From contig PCDI01000003.1 of the NCBI GenBank assembly GCA_002778195.1, forward strand, positions 2,935,913 through 2,999,912: a stretch of 64,000 nt of DNA, written 5' to 3'. Every line of letters begins with the position of its first letter. Position 1 is the first letter of the stretch. Source of the DNA: Raffaelea ambrosiae (lineage: Eukaryota; Ascomycota; Sordariomycetes; Ophiostomatales; Ophiostomataceae). The position numbers and the translations under genes were made by a program. Shown here piece after piece: positions 11,523-23,621 of the stretch. The notes below the pieces were generated by a model. The model searched no databases. It saw only the letters and a list, made by a program, of their open reading frames with translations, and was not told the DNA's origin.

Positions 11523-14500
11523 ATGTCGTTCCCCAAGGACTTCTCCTTTGACGCGGCCAAGATGGGCAAGGTCGGTGCTGAGGAGTATGACTCCACGTCC
11601 GACTCCGAATCGGACGAAGAGAACGCGTATCAACGGCCACAGACCGACCCCTTGGCCAACGAGTTCGGCGACTTCAACCCGCGCAAACGGCGGCGCACTG
11701 GTCGCAACGCCAAGGAGAGTGCGGCACTGGGTATATTCGGATCTGAGAGCGAAGACGAGAGTACGGGACCTGGCGGCCGGCGTTGGAAGCGCAAGCCGCT
11801 GCGGAAGCAAGGCATGAGCTTTGTGTCTTCAGGCGCCAAACCCAAGAACAGCGACGACGAGGACGACGAAGAGGATGATGAAGAGTATGGAAAGTTTACA
11901 AAGCCAAGAACAAAGGAAGCTGAAGGCGACGAGGACGAGGATGAGGACGAAGAAGAAGACGAAGACGACATGAGAGGGATAGGCCTTGGGTTTGGCTCAT
12001 CTTCACGAGGCCAGGGACTTGGATTTGTTTCGGCCTCCCGGCCACCACGGCCACCACAGCCATCCCCTTCGACGACCACCACATCATTCGGCCCCCATGC
12101 ACCGGACGACTTCGACCCACAGAACCCCCTCGGGCGCGGCTTCGTGCCGTCCTCTGCCTACGAGCCCGTCCTCAGCGAAGCCGCCATGAACCAGCCGACC
12201 AAGCCAGCCGTGGTTGCGCGCCCAAGCGCCTTCTCGTCCAAAATGCAGACAAAAGGGGGCCGAGGCGGCGAAGACAAGCCCAAGTTCAACACCAACTCGT
12301 TCGGTGCGCGCATGATGGCCAAGATGGGCTACGTCGCCGGACAGGGTCTCGGCAAAGAGGGCACGGGCCGCAGCGTCATCATCGAAGCCAACCTTCGTCC
12401 GCAGGGCGCTGGTCTGGGCGCCGTCAAGGAAAAATCGGACAAGGAGCGCAAGGAAGAGCGGCGCCAGGCGCGGCTGCGGGGCGAGGACGTGCCCGACTCG
12501 GACGAGGAAGAGAGACAGGCCAAGGCGGCCGCCGCGGCAGCGCGCAAGAAGAAGAAGCAGGCAGGCCTTTTTGGCAGCAGCGGCGCGACGAGCAGCGGCA
12601 TGAGCACGCCGCGGCGCGCCAAGCCCAAGTACATGACCATGGACGAGGTCAAGAAGGCGGCGCCGGGTCTGAACATCCCCGAAGCCTTCACGCCGATCCT
12701 CGACATGACCGGACCCGGGCGCAAGCTACTGACGTCATCCTCGGGCTTGATGACCCCGACCAGCGGCACACCGAACGCAGGCGCGGCAGCCGAAGAGACG
12801 GCCGAGCAGGCGGAGTCGCGCAAGCTCGCACGGCGCGCCCAGAACGACTTCATGGCCATCCTGGAAGAGTGGCAGAGCCTGCAGAACCGCAAGGCTTATG
12901 CCGAGCTGCAGGCCCAGCAGGAGAAGCAGGAGCTGGCCGAGCTGGAGGGCAACCTGCAGGGGCACAAGGTCATGACAGACGCGTTTGCCCAGCTGTCTGT
13001 GCTCGACGGGCTGAGTTCGTGGCAGCAGAAGTGGACCGCCACGATTGCGCAGCTCAAAGCAGCGGCCGACACCATCCCGGCGTCCTCGTTGGCCGACATG
13101 AAGGACGAGCTGGCCAGCATCAGCGTGGCTGCCATCCACCCACTCTTCAAGCAGGCGCTGGACGCGTGGGAACCGCTGCAGCACCCCAACACGGAGCTGG
13201 CCGAGGACCTGCTGTCGATCCAGAACCTGCTGGGCGTCGACGCGCCCGGGCCCCAGCGCAAGCAGACCCGCCGCAGAGCAGCAGCCGCATCGCCCTACGA
13301 GACCATGATCTACAAGCTGTGGCTGCCGCACGTTTCCAAGGCTGTGCGGCAGTGGAACGTCCACGACACCGACCGCGTGCTGTCGCTCTACGAGACCTGG
13401 CTGCCCCTGCTGCCCGACTTTGTCCGCATCCAGCTGCTGGAGCAGGACATTGTGCGCAAGCTCGACGACGCCGTCGCCAAGTGGGAGCCTAAGCGGCGGC
13501 GCCACCAGACGCAGAGCCAGCACCTGCCGCATCTGTGGCTGTTTCCCTGGCTGCCCCATCTCCCGTCTCGCCACCTCGACCCCAAGAGCGCCGACGGCCT
13601 CGTGGCGGAAGTGAAGCGCAAGTTCCGCCAGCTCGTCGACGTCTGGGAGTTCTACCGCGGCGTCGTGCCCGGCCTGCAGAAATGGCGCGACGTCCTGCGG
13701 CCCCGCGCCGACAACGACCAGTGGCGGCCGCTGGTCATGTCGCACGTGCTGCCGAGCATGGGGCGCTACGTGCGGGCGCAGTTCCGCGTTGACCCGGCCG
13801 ACCAGGCACCCTACCTGGAGGTCATCACGGGCGAGTTTCAGTGGCTGGACGAGCAGCTCCTGGCCGCCGAGCTGGTCGGCGAGGTCATGGTGTCCGAGGT
13901 GTTCCCCATGTGGCACGAGACGCTCTACCACCTGCTGACCACCCCCGGACTGGCCACCCTTGACCAGGTAGCGCAGTGGTTCCAGTGGTGGGCCGAGGAG
14001 GTCTTCCCGCCGGCCATCCAGCGACTGCCGTCCGTGACGGCCGAGTTTGAGCGCGGCCTGGCGATGATCAACGAGGCTCTTGACCTGGGCGGCGAGCCGG
14101 AGCGCGTGCGCGAGTCCCTGGCACCGCCCAGCAAAGGCCCGGCTCTCAAGGCGTCTGAGAAGACGTCGACGTCCTCCACCTCCTACCGGGACGACCGGCA
14201 CCGCCACCACCGGCACAGCCATCATCACCACCACAGCAACGGCCACCACCGGCGCGATGAATCGGCTGCAACCACTCCGGCTGCCGCGCCTGAAGAGTCG
14301 GAGGAAATGTCCATTCGCCACTACGTCGAGGAGTGGTGCGAGAACAATGACCTGCAGTTCATCCCTGAGCGCAAAAAGGTCCACGCACAGGGCCCCCTGT
14401 ACCGCATCACGGCTCGTGGTGACGGCAAGGGCGGTGTTCTGGCGTACTTTAAGGGACTTCGTCTGTACGCAGACACAAAGAAGGGGGCAGTGGAGATTCG

Positions 14501-14549
14501 CGTGGATCGTGACGAGGATTGGGCCAAGCTGTTGGCCATGGCGCAGTAA
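11523..14549 (+). CDS. ntr1: G-patch/GCFC spliceosome disassembly factor, TFIP11/Ntr1 family
   Basis: An intronless frame of 1008 residues. The N-terminus has the tuftelin-interacting acidic region with serine/aspartate clusters and an NPRKRRRTG basic patch. A G-patch lies at about residues 255-305 (FGARMMAKMGYVAGQGLG followed by NLRPQGAGLG). A GCFC/TFIP11 helical domain fills about residues 540-860, and the conserved C-terminal block beginning SIRHYVEEWCENNDLQF closes the protein. A His-rich, low-complexity linker (HHRHSHHHHH) precedes that block. Family members bind the Prp43 helicase through the G-patch and drive release of the intron-lariat spliceosome in the nucleus. The ATG at 11523 was chosen because the family start MSFPKDFSF lies there; 37 upstream in-frame codons look like 5' UTR. 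This is a core, normally single-copy gene. Confidence 0.92.
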   Translation: MSFPKDFSFDAAKMGKVGAEEYDSTSDSESDEENAYQRPQTDPLANEFGDFNPRKRRRTGRNAKESAALGIFGSESEDESTGPGGRRWKRKPLRKQGMSFVSSGAKPKNSDDEDDEEDDEEYGKFTKPRTKEAEGDEDEDEDEEEDEDDMRGIGLGFGSSSRGQGLGFVSASRPPRPPQPSPSTTTTSFGPHAPDDFDPQNPLGRGFVPSSAYEPVLSEAAMNQPTKPAVVARPSAFSSKMQTKGGRGGEDKPKFNTNSFGARMMAKMGYVAGQGLGKEGTGRSVIIEANLRPQGAGLGAVKEKSDKERKEERRQARLRGEDVPDSDEEERQAKAAAAAARKKKKQAGLFGSSGATSSGMSTPRRAKPKYMTMDEVKKAAPGLNIPEAFTPILDMTGPGRKLLTSSSGLMTPTSGTPNAGAAAEETAEQAESRKLARRAQNDFMAILEEWQSLQNRKAYAELQAQQEKQELAELEGNLQGHKVMTDAFAQLSVLDGLSSWQQKWTATIAQLKAAADTIPASSLADMKDELASISVAAIHPLFKQALDAWEPLQHPNTELAEDLLSIQNLLGVDAPGPQRKQTRRRAAAASPYETMIYKLWLPHVSKAVRQWNVHDTDRVLSLYETWLPLLPDFVRIQLLEQDIVRKLDDAVAKWEPKRRRHQTQSQHLPHLWLFPWLPHLPSRHLDPKSADGLVAEVKRKFRQLVDVWEFYRGVVPGLQKWRDVLRPRADNDQWRPLVMSHVLPSMGRYVRAQFRVDPADQAPYLEVITGEFQWLDEQLLAAELVGEVMVSEVFPMWHETLYHLLTTPGLATLDQVAQWFQWWAEEVFPPAIQRLPSVTAEFERGLAMINEALDLGGEPERVRESLAPPSKGPALKASEKTSTSSTSYRDDRHRHHRHSHHHHHSNGHHRRDESAATTPAAAPEESEEMSIRHYVEEWCENNDLQFIPERKKVHAQGPLYRITARGDGKGGVLAYFKGLRLYADTKKGAVEIRVDRDEDWAKLLAMAQ

Positions 14550-16683
14550 TACGCATGTATGATACAAGATAGACTACACAGCAATGGAGAGCATCACATG
14601 GTTGGATTTTGTGACAAACATATACATGAACCCATCAACAGTTCCACGAGATTCCGCCAATTGAATTTGAGGAAATACACTGTGCTGGATTGGTGTTTTC
14701 TGTCTGATTCTGGCACACCCAAACCATGGAGAACCCAGATCCTGCCGAACATCTCAGAACTGAAAACGAACCGGGCGATTGTTGTGATTTATCTCTGTAC
14801 AAGCTCTTGTGTCCGCAGTGTCAGTGTCGGTGCTGGTGATGTTCATTTCATTTTTTCTTGCCTCTCGATACGTCAATGAACCTCCGAAGTGTAGGCCAGT
14901 TTGCACTGAAACAAAGCTGACCTTGTGCTCGTTCATTACATTCCCCGCCCCCCCTCCTCTTTGTCTTTCGGTGCTTGGTCAGAAACCCCGACTGAGATAA
15001 AGATTCGGCCTCTTTCGTGAGAGTGACTTTCTTCATACTGGATGAGATACTGTGCAATCAAGGCGAATAAAACGTGGGCTGCCATGCTCATATTTCGGTC
15101 CAGCGGTGACTAATGTATTCAACTCTCGCAGGTTTTATTTTAGCAAGCAGTATGCATGGCGTTCAGCCTTTGGGGCACTGGCGTTCTCTTGGACTAATCG
15201 TAGAATAGAAGAAACATGGAACGGCATCGTTTATTTTTAGGGCTAGAAAATACGAGCACAAATAAATATGAACCGAACTGGGCTGAACAGTGCGGAGAAT
15301 ACCAAAACTGCCCTTCTCCATTTCAAGACATGTCAGCTCTGTACACAGCCCAGCTTCACATGACGTCCGTTTCATTGAATGGCCAGCTCCGGTACTTCGC
15401 CAGGTCTCTCACATCGTAGTGTGGTCACTGATTTTATCTGATTGGCTGTTCGGCAAGCATCTCCGGCTTTGGCTGAAAGCCAAGATGGTGATCGTAGGGC
15501 GGCACTGCCCATGGACGTATTCATCGCATGCGTATTTTATTCGCTGGCCACCCTTCCCTCCGCCTCATCAAGCACGTGCATCTGCATCCCCTCTCAGGCG
15601 GCAGTCAGCAGACCCGTGTACGACATTTTTGGTATTTTCTTCTGTCAACGAAATCTCGTGTCGATGCTTTCAAAACAGGGTTGACCCATGGATCGGACAG
15701 CTCGTGTTCTGTGAATATGCCCAGATGTCTACCGGGCGTCTTCACCTGCATGGCTGAGTAGATGGGGTACTTTAGGGGGGTCACCGCTTTTACATAATGG
15801 TCGAACTTTGGCACATTGTACCTATTGATGTGAAGGTACTTTTGTTGTGATTGGGTGTTACCATGGGTATTAGTCTAGTCTATTGTCCCATGCATGTCCT
15901 GTAGTACACAGCTCAAGCCCACAGCACCGCGTTTGAGGTTCTACAAGCGCATCACCCGCGGAGAGAAAACATCAGACTTGTCAGACTAAACCGCATCTGG
16001 TTTGCTGGTACTGTGGTAGAGAGAACTTCTCATTTGCTCTCGGCTGTGCTTATTCTCGTGTGAGATTCCTTCCTATACGCCTACTTACAAGCCACCCGGG
16101 ACTTTGGCGGCGTAATATTTGTCGTCTTTGGCCGCTTTGGTGCATGTGTATTGCCTTTTTGAGTAGCAACATTCATGTCGTATAGCTGGTCATGCTAAAT
16201 TGAATGCGACGAGCCTTGCCTTCGGGTGGCTGTGAGACACACCAAGCACTGCTACCTACTCCAGGATTCACCTCGTTCTTGGCAGTGAGCTGGGGCCCGT
16301 TGTCTTTTCTTAGCTCTTTCGCTTACACACCCATACCCAGATTAGCTCTGCACGGAAATGGGTTGCGTCCAGAACATCAAGCTGCACTGCAACCCCGTGT
16401 TGGCAAGAAGAATCGAAGATCAGGCAATCCCAGTTGGGAGACCTCTAGCCAAGGAACATCTGACTGTGTGTGCCAGCGAACATCGTGTGGCTATGGCATC
16501 GTCCCCGGCTATCGATGCCTGAGTTTTTCTATAAAAGACCGCCGTCCTGAACCCTTTCCTTCGTTTCGTTCTTTCCTTCCATCAACAACTCAACTCAACA
16601 ATTCAACAACACTTTCTCAGCACAGCCATTCAAGCATCCGTTCTTCTCTCCTCTTATCACAAACACTTCTTCCCACTTTCAAA
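14550..16683. other. Intergenic, no supported gene
   Basis: About 2.1 kb with no frame showing a domain, signal peptide or consistent splicing. The last part is the promoter of the secreted protein gene at 16684, with a TATA-like element at 16529-16537 and a CT/CA-rich leader at 16555-16683. Confidence 0.5.
16529..16537 (+). promoter_or_regulatory. TATA box of secreted cysteine-rich protein gene
   Basis: The sequence ctataaaag lies about 150 bp upstream of the ATG at 16684 and is followed by a pyrimidine/CA-rich leader with caactcaactcaaca-type repeats. That layout is common for highly expressed fungal secreted-protein genes. Confidence 0.5.
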
Positions 16684-17147
16684 ATGAAGTACACCGCTGC
16701 CATCGCTGCCCTTGTCGCCACCGCGGCTGCCACTCCTGCCACCAAGCGTGGCGGGTCTTGCACCTTTGGCACCTACTCTTGCACGCCTGACGACACTGGC
16801 ATCCAGATCTGCAACATCGAGGGCTCCTGGGAGCTCGTCGGCCCCTGCCCCGGCGACACCTCTTGCGAGTTCCTGCCGCAGAACGGCTTTGAGCTTCCCT
16901 TCTGCACCAACTCGCCCACCCACAAGAAGCGTGACTACAACTGGTGCGCGACCCCGGGCCAGTACACTTGCGACGGCTGGGGTGCCATCCAGGTCTGCAA
17001 CACGACCAACCAGCTCGAGGTACGAGATTGTCCCAATTGCTTCTTCTTTGTGAGACACGAGCACTAATGAAAGTATAGAAAGTCGGTGACTGCCCCAACG
17101 GCTCGCACTGCGACTACATCAACAACATCCCCTTCTGCATCAACTAA
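16684..17147 (+). CDS. Small secreted protein with two six-cysteine modules
   Basis: Exons 16684-17019 and 17079-17147, with an intron carrying a CTAAT branch site, give 134 residues. Residues 1 to about 17 form a signal peptide (MKYTAAIAALVATAAATPA), then a KR dibasic site at 21-22. Two related modules follow. Module 1 has cysteines spaced C-x6-C-x9-C-x11-C-x5-C-x12-C; module 2 has C-x7-C-x8-C-x11-C-x5-C-x8-C. Both end in a PFC motif, and they are separated by a KKR site. I read it as a precursor that could be cut by Kex2 into two disulphide-rich peptides acting outside the cell. No family was recognised with confidence; carbohydrate-binding or effector-type roles are possible. The strong TATA box suggests high or regulated expression. 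Confidence 0.85.
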
Positions 17148-18283
17148 GCAGAGAGGCCATGTCTTTCCTAGCAAGCCAGTTGATTATTTGCCGCTTTTCT
17201 GCTGCTCACATTCTTCTGGCCACTCATAACATCTACTTGCATCGGATCATTGGAACGGGTTGATGGTTGTTTTCCATGTCACTCCTTTTAAAATTCTTCT
17301 TCCTACTACTTTAGCATCTTGGGGATTGGTTAGGATTAGATACATTGCATACTTAAAAATACGAAACATTGCGGCCGCAAGAAAAGTTACTCCGGCTGAA
17401 AACGTGAAGTTGTTGTGAAGTTGATTTAAAGTTCTGTCGCCGTCACGCAATCATAAGCCACAATCGCGAAGATGCTGGGCCATAACTACGCTATCTGACC
17501 CAGTACAACTTTGGTGTACTACGACAAATTTGTGCTACTTCCAACTCGTTGGTCAAGTTTGCCGAGCAAACACTTGCATTTTGAGCACGCATGATGGTCT
17601 TGCATATATTGGAATGTCGTACAACTATACCTATGGAGATCATTGAACCTCAAGTCTACACTGATTCTATTGTTGCACTACAGCTGAGATGTCTAGAAAT
17701 GCACTCTATCTAGTGCATAATTCATTGTACACTGCGCCAAACAGAAGAATAGACCAAAAATAGCTCAATGTGATACGTAGTTACAATATAACAAAATTGA
17801 ATTCATTGTCGCAGTTTATGGTTCCCTTTCTCGTCACCTCCACGTCGAGAACTTGGTACAACTGGCACTTGTTTGCATGATTGTGGCTGTGTTTAAGGCT
17901 GATTTACTTTGTCTACTTCTCAGCCTTGCCCTTGTCCTCGAGCATTTTATCTATCGGCGGTCTGTGTGCTGCCTTGAGATCGCGATAGCCTTCTTTGAAA
18001 CGCGCACTGCTTCACTGGCTGCGGCGGTGCCTAATCTGGGCGAATTCTGGTTGGCTGCGCAGTCTAGGCTGCCCATGGCTGCCTGTGCAAAGTTTGCCCT
18101 GTCCAATCGCGAGGTCAGCCTTGCCGCCCGCAAGCAGCACAGCCCCCAGCCCTCCTGGGGAGGGAGGGGTAGCCATGGCTCGAGTTATTTAATAGCTCAC
18201 CAGGCTGCACCAACACTGGCAGTAGAGATCAGCATCCTGGCGGCCCTTCCCGTTTCTCCACTTTGAGCCCATTGCGCTACGCG
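17148..18283. other. Intergenic, no supported gene
   Basis: 3' flank of the secreted protein gene and promoter of the zinc-finger/Ulp1-like gene. The stretch 17280-17830 is AT-richer than its neighbours but shows no gene. A TATA-like tatttaatag lies near 18185-18195, about 90 bp before the next start codon. Confidence 0.45.
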
Positions 18284-20566
18284 ATGGCCGAAATACCAGC
18301 ACTTCTGTGCACTTGGTGCGATCCGCCTACTCCAATTGAGCCGACCTGGACTGCATTCAAGCAACACAAGCGGAATCATCTTGGCGACCACAAGCACATC
18401 AGAGGCGATGACCTCCCTCTGGCCTTGGAAAGCAACCCGGGCATTGCGATCCGGCTGGGATTTGCCTGTCGAACGTGCGGACTCACGACTCGAGGGAACA
18501 GGACAAAAGGAAAACACTCGCACCCCATGGAATGCACATTTGTGACTGCCAAGAACTGGGACAACACCAAATCAATTAGAGAACTTGTTCTCGCAGATGG
18601 CGGCGGCGATCCATCTTCACACTTGGAGCATCTTGCTCGGATGGCAGAGGAGTACGAAAGCAACATTCGCGGGGAGTTTGGGTGTCTAGAAAGCGTTTTT
18701 GAAACTGGCGGAGGAGAAAAGGTTCGTTCACTGCCATGCGCTGTTTCTTCACCGCCGGTTGATCGCCCTTGTCTTCACGGTTCCATGCCTCCATATTCTA
18801 ACCGATCGGCAGGTAACACTTCCCGAAAGACAGTACGCTGCCAAAGACGAGATCAAACTGGCCGACATGTATCGCCAGTATCGCCAGCGTGGGGAAGGCC
18901 TCGACGACCTGCAGACTGCGCATGGCGCGTTGCTTCCGGCTCAATACCAGTTTATGACCTGCGAGGACGTTTCGGTGTGTCCTGTCACAATCTGCTCCAA
19001 GCTTTACAGAACGTGTGAAGAGCTGGGCCGGCACTTCTCTGTAAGCATCCCGCTGCCACCTTTCCTACCATTTGACGTACGGTACTGACAGGTTCGCATC
19101 AGGTGGCCCATGCCTTCTGGGCCTTCAACGACAACTTGGACGGGACATTGTCACTTGTTGGGGAATGCAGTGGGCCGCGGCCTATCGTTGTCTCCAGGGA
19201 AGCCCCCGCCGACAACGACGATGCTGCCCGACCTTTGACGCGGACAAATGAGCCCGAAGAAGCCGACGCCCCACCCCAGAGGAAGCCAAGAGAGAGAACA
19301 CTGGACACCGACGACTTGGAGCGACAGCACGCTGCCAAACGAAGGCGGCTATCTAGCGCCAGCACGGAAATTCTGGAACTCCGAGAGGAACCAGGCAACG
19401 TGCGGCAGCCGAGTCCGCAACAAATAGAGAACATCGAACCAGCGGCCCCCACCCCGACAAACACACCGGAGAAGGTGACCATCAAGGACTACTGGGCCAG
19501 AAGCTCAGCATCCCCGGGCAAGCCCGTGTTTTCCGACACCCAGAAGTCGGACATCAAAGACATCGTCAGACAGGCCGCAGCAGGCGTGCCCATGTGCACC
19601 AACAGCATCCGGGAGTACGTCAGCTTCTGTCTCCCGCCAGACGGGAACAAAATTCAGATCATGGACCCAGGGCTCTGGGAAGAGTGGCGCGACCAGGGAC
19701 TCACGCCGAAGAATACACCCGAGCTCCAGCCTGGCAAGTACCTGGTCATCCCTGCCTGCGAAGAAGGCCACTGGTATGCCATCATTGTGTGTCGCAAGCC
19801 CGGAAGCCACGACGACACTCTCTTTGCGTTCCTGGATCCGCTCGAGCGCGACCATCTGGACGACTGCAGTCTGCTGCTGGCCTACGTCAAGCGGGCCATG
19901 GCCTTTTCTATTCGCGAGCGCGACTTTATGTGTAAACACGCACGCTACATCCCGCGACAGGCCGAGTTTGCCGATTCGGGAGTGTACATGCTCGTCTACA
20001 TCTCTCGGTTCATCAAGGCACCCGAGAGAACCATCCAGAGTATCGTGGACAACCAGGACCTGGGATGGAGTATCGACCCTGTTCTTTCCCGACGCAAGAT
20101 CTTTCGGTCCATTGCGAGAATCCAGGGAGAGCGGTTTTTTGAAGACTTGAAGCAGACACTGGGGGGCGCCTTTCAGTCCGCATACAAAAAGCTGGAGGAG
20201 CACGGAGACCATTTCCCCCAAGTGCGAGACAAACTGCGCATCTTTGGCTTGTCGAGCATAGAGCAGCTATCGTCGGTGGCGTCTTCGAGCCCTACACGGT
20301 ATCAGAGCGACGGGCCCACGGGTGGTGGAAATGGTGAAGGATCAAGCCAGCCTTCCGATTTGGCGCCAACGCCCGAAGCGCCCAAAGTGTCAGAAGCTGC
20401 GGAAGTGCCAGAGGCACCAAAAGAGCCAGAAGCAGGTTCGGCCACCAATGCACCCGACTCAAGTCACGCTGCGAACACAACTGAGGCGGAAGAGGATCCT
20501 TGCCCACGGCCACACGAGAAAGAGACAGGCAAGAGTAAGAAAACCGTGAATCCCAGCGTATTGTGA
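18284..20566 (+). CDS. Zinc-finger, Ulp1/SENP-like protein with Ser at catalytic Cys (paralogue A)
   Basis: Exons 18284-18721, 18813-19040 and 19103-20566 join in phase to give 709 residues. The N-terminus has a C-x2-C...H-x3-H pattern (LCTWCDPP, then HKRNH) and a later CRTC. A C2H2 finger (C-x4-C-x12-H-x4-H, starting CPVTIC) spans the exon 2/3 junction near residues 203-227. Residues about 390-560 resemble the Ulp1/SENP cysteine-protease fold: His445 in GHWYAIIV, Asp467 in FLDPLERD and Gln508, exactly six residues before the catalytic position. That position is Ser514 (ADSGVYM) where SUMO proteases have Cys. The C-terminus is Pro/Glu-rich and disordered. The start was chosen by alignment with paralogue B (MPTLLCKLCDPP). 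The protein may be a SUMO-binding pseudoprotease or an altered hydrolase; DNA or nuclear binding is inferred from the fingers. The exact function is unknown. Confidence 0.75.
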
Positions 20567-20901
20567 ACACGACTAACTCTTCCTAGAGGGAACCCGGCGT
20601 CGAAGCTGCACGTTGGACGATGCCAGCTTTACTTTAGAACCATTCTGGTCTCCGTCAACATCGTCAGATGAAACGTAAAGGGGGACTTTCGTTCCCAGTG
20701 CAATAAGGATGTAAAAATAAGGGTGTAAGAAGCACGTTGTCAGACTATCGTTGGGGATTGTATTCATGAGGAATTAAGTAAGCGTTACATCTGGAACAAT
20801 TTTCAACTTTGCCAATAAGCACCGAGACAACTCGCCCATTCTGTTTTCATCGTTCTCCCTGCCAAGGCCAATGCCGACGGCCAATCACGGACACACCCAA
20901 A
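20567..20901. other. Short intergenic region
   Basis: 335 bp between two plus-strand genes. It serves as 3' flank of paralogue A and leader of the Zn2Cys6 gene; no other feature was seen. Confidence 0.5.
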
Positions 20902-23092
20902 ATGGACGAGCCTCCTAGACTCAAGACGTGCGACACGTGCTTTCGGGCCAAGATTCGCTGCCTACGGACGCAGGACTCTGGGGCGTGCGACCGGTGCCTG
21001 CGCCTGGGCAAGGAGTGCTACTTTGCGCCGTCGCGCCGGCGCCACCAGCAGCAGCGCAGCCGGGCGGGCGCTCTTGGTGGCAAGGCCGGCCAGGGCACCC
21101 GGGCCCACTCCAAAAGTCCGGGTGCCGTAGGGTCGGTCGACGTGCAAGACGAGTCTGCTGGCGACGCCCTCCCTTTGCTTTCGGGCGGCATGGGCCCCAT
21201 GGAGAGTGGCACGGTGTCGGCAGCGGAGGCCCAGACGATTCTGGATGTCTACCGAAACCGCATGGCCCAGCATTTCCCGTTTGTCATGATCCCGGCCGAC
21301 GCAACGGTCGAGACGCTGCGCTCGGAGCGTCCGTGTCTCTTCCTGGCCGTCCTGGCGGTGGGCAGCTATGCCAGCGCACAGCTGCAGCGGACGCTGTGCC
21401 GGATGTTCAACAACATGGTGGCCACGCGGCTGATCCGGGGCCAACTGATTTCTCTCGACGTGCTGCAGGGGCTGGTTGTGTACCTTGCATGGTGGGATCT
21501 TCCGTTGCAGTTCCCCAACCCTCCTCGGGTTGTTGTTGTTGTTGTTGTTTTTTTTTTTTTGATTTGATTTGAGGGCTAATCCGACGCAGGGCGCATTACC
21601 AGCCACCGCCCAAAGCATATTCACAGCATTTGCACATGGCCACCAGCATTGTCTCCGATCTACGGCTGGACCGGCCCCAGAATCCCAACTTGTGGAATGT
21701 CCAAAAGTTCGCCCAGGACCAGGACGGGGAGCGGCAGTGGAGCCTGGAGGCTCTCAGGGCACTCATTGGGACCTATTATCTTGCATCGAGGTGAGAAGAT
21801 GGCTGCTGTCTGGGAGGGTCGTTCTTGGACGATCCCCAAACTCCTTCCGGCCGTTCTTGACTGACAGTCAGGACCGCACTGCAGCTCCTCCATCATCTTG
21901 CAAAAGATGCGCCACTTTCCCTACAGCCCATTTATTCTCGAGAGCAGCCTGTACGTCAGCGCTGCTGGGGAGTACCCGTCCGATGTCTACCTGCCGCACA
22001 TTGTCCGCGTCCAGAAACTGTACGAAGACCTCGGCGACACGCTGGGGCAGTCACCCCACCAGAGTACATTGGCCGAGGTCAACACGCGACTGGCCCAGCT
22101 GCAGACCGACCTGGGCGTCTTCAAGTCCTCGCTCGCGTTCCCGTTGAGCGGCTGCTGTAGGTGGTGCCCCCCCCCCGTTGCCATGGTGTTGTTGGAACGT
22201 CCTGTGCTTGTATGCTCACCTTTGTCCAGCTACCCTCGCTCTCCAGCTCTTCTCCCAGGAGCTCATTGTCAGCCAAGTCCTCCTGCCCGGCTTCCCCTTT
22301 GGCTCGGACCGCTTCCAGCGCCGCATCCCTGACAGCCAGCAGCTTCTCCGCTGTCTGGCCGCGTCCATGTCGGCCTCCAAGTCTCTCATCGGATTTCTGC
22401 TGAATATGACGCCCGGCGAAGAGTTTGTCATCACCAACTTCGCCTGGATCATGCTGAGCTGCAGCTTATCGCTGGCCACGCGACTGGACGTACTCGCGCG
22501 CGGGCCGCGGCTCGCCCCACTGACGCAGCATCTGCTTCTCTTCCTCGATGTACAGCACGCACTGCGGCAGGTCACGCTGCGTCTGGAAGCGGCAGCAGCG
22601 GCCGCATCGTCGCCACCGCCTTCCGGTGACGAGGCGCATCTCCGGGACCAAGGCACGTTCAAGCAGTTCCTGCGTCGAGTGAAGGCCATTGAAGAGTGGT
22701 ACACCGGCCAGATCAGGGAGCTGGCAGCAACGGGGGCGACAGCAGTCGATCGGCTCTACCACCACGAAGGCAGCCAAGAAGGTAGTCATGCTGAGAGTAG
22801 CCCATCCGTTCCTGGTACAATCAGCGACAGGGCAGCAGTGGCTGTGGCCCAGGGCCTGCCAGTTGTTGCAGACCATAACGCTTCGTCTAGGCCACAGCCA
22901 CCAGATATGTTGACCTTGGTTGGGCCTGGCTCGGCGGGAGGCGTGGTTCTAGAGGACTTTACGAATTTTGCAGATGTTTCCGTGCTGGATTTTCCGGTTG
23001 CTGACTCGACTCTCCTGGACGCAGGCGGAGACAGCAACTTGCAATTCAACCCGCTTTTGTTCTTCTCCTATCCCAGTTCGTATTCACAATGA
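20902..23092 (+). CDS. Zn(II)2Cys6 transcription factor (LEU3-type cluster)
   Basis: Exons 20902-21491, 21590-21790, 21885-22156 and 22230-23092 join in phase to give 641 residues. Cysteines 10, 13, 20, 29, 32 and 39 form C-x2-C-x6-C-x8-C-x2-C-x6-C (CDTCFRAKIRC ... CDRCLRLGKEC). The middle shows the fungal-specific transcription factor region: FPFVMIP, then VYLAW joined to HYQPPPKAYSQ across intron 1, and ALRALIGTYYLASS joined to QKMRHFPYSPF across intron 2. Each junction restores family-conserved runs, which supports the model. Intron 1 contains a (GTT)n/(T)n tract at about 21528-21560. It acts as a nuclear DNA-binding regulator; its target is unknown. The next gene downstream on the same strand is the beta-lactamase-like gene, a candidate target. 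Confidence 0.85.
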
Positions 23093-23621
23093 AATCAGAA
23101 AGGGCATCGGATAGATTACTTTGTAGATTCATCTTACTCGTTGCTCCCCGTTTCGTTTAGAGACCTTCGAATTTCTCACAACGAATCTCACATGCTCATT
23201 TGATGAATTTCATGAGGCGACAGTGCACAGGGGTGCGAGCATGGCTGCACTCGGTTTTGGTGGGTCAGGTACGGACACGGACACGGACACGGACAAGGAG
23301 AAGCGCCCGCAGTGTACTGCACGAAGCCTACTTGATGGGCCACACGAAGAATACGGGACGGACTTGGAAAAGTGGGTCATCTCAAGACGTACAAGACCGC
23401 ATCTAGCAATACGATCGTTTCCAGCGAGCTGGGATGAAAACTCTTCGTCTATAAAGGAGAGAGCTCTGGAGATTTTGTTTCATGGAAGGAGAGCATTTGG
23501 GCTGGAATATCACTGCATCGATCATTCTTTACTTGTTCCTTGATTCATTCGTTTCCTGTTCGATTTATGACTCTACATTTTCTTAGTCTCTTTTTGCCAA
23601 CGTTCAACTTTATCCAACGCC
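23093..23621. promoter_or_regulatory. Promoter region of beta-lactamase-like gene
   Basis: 529 bp without a supported gene. A short tandem array of the hexamer ggacac lies at about 23273-23298, a ctataaagga TATA-like element at 23448-23457, and a pyrimidine-rich leader from 23540. Confidence 0.45.

Noticed and set aside
12735..14567. 610-codon minus-strand frame opposite the G-patch gene
   Set aside because: Leu/His/Arg-rich shadow produced by the GC-rich codons of the real gene; no domain.
23271..23300. Tandem ggacac array as a CRISPR- or regulatory-type repeat
   Set aside because: A simple hexamer microsatellite; no spacers and no evidence of function.
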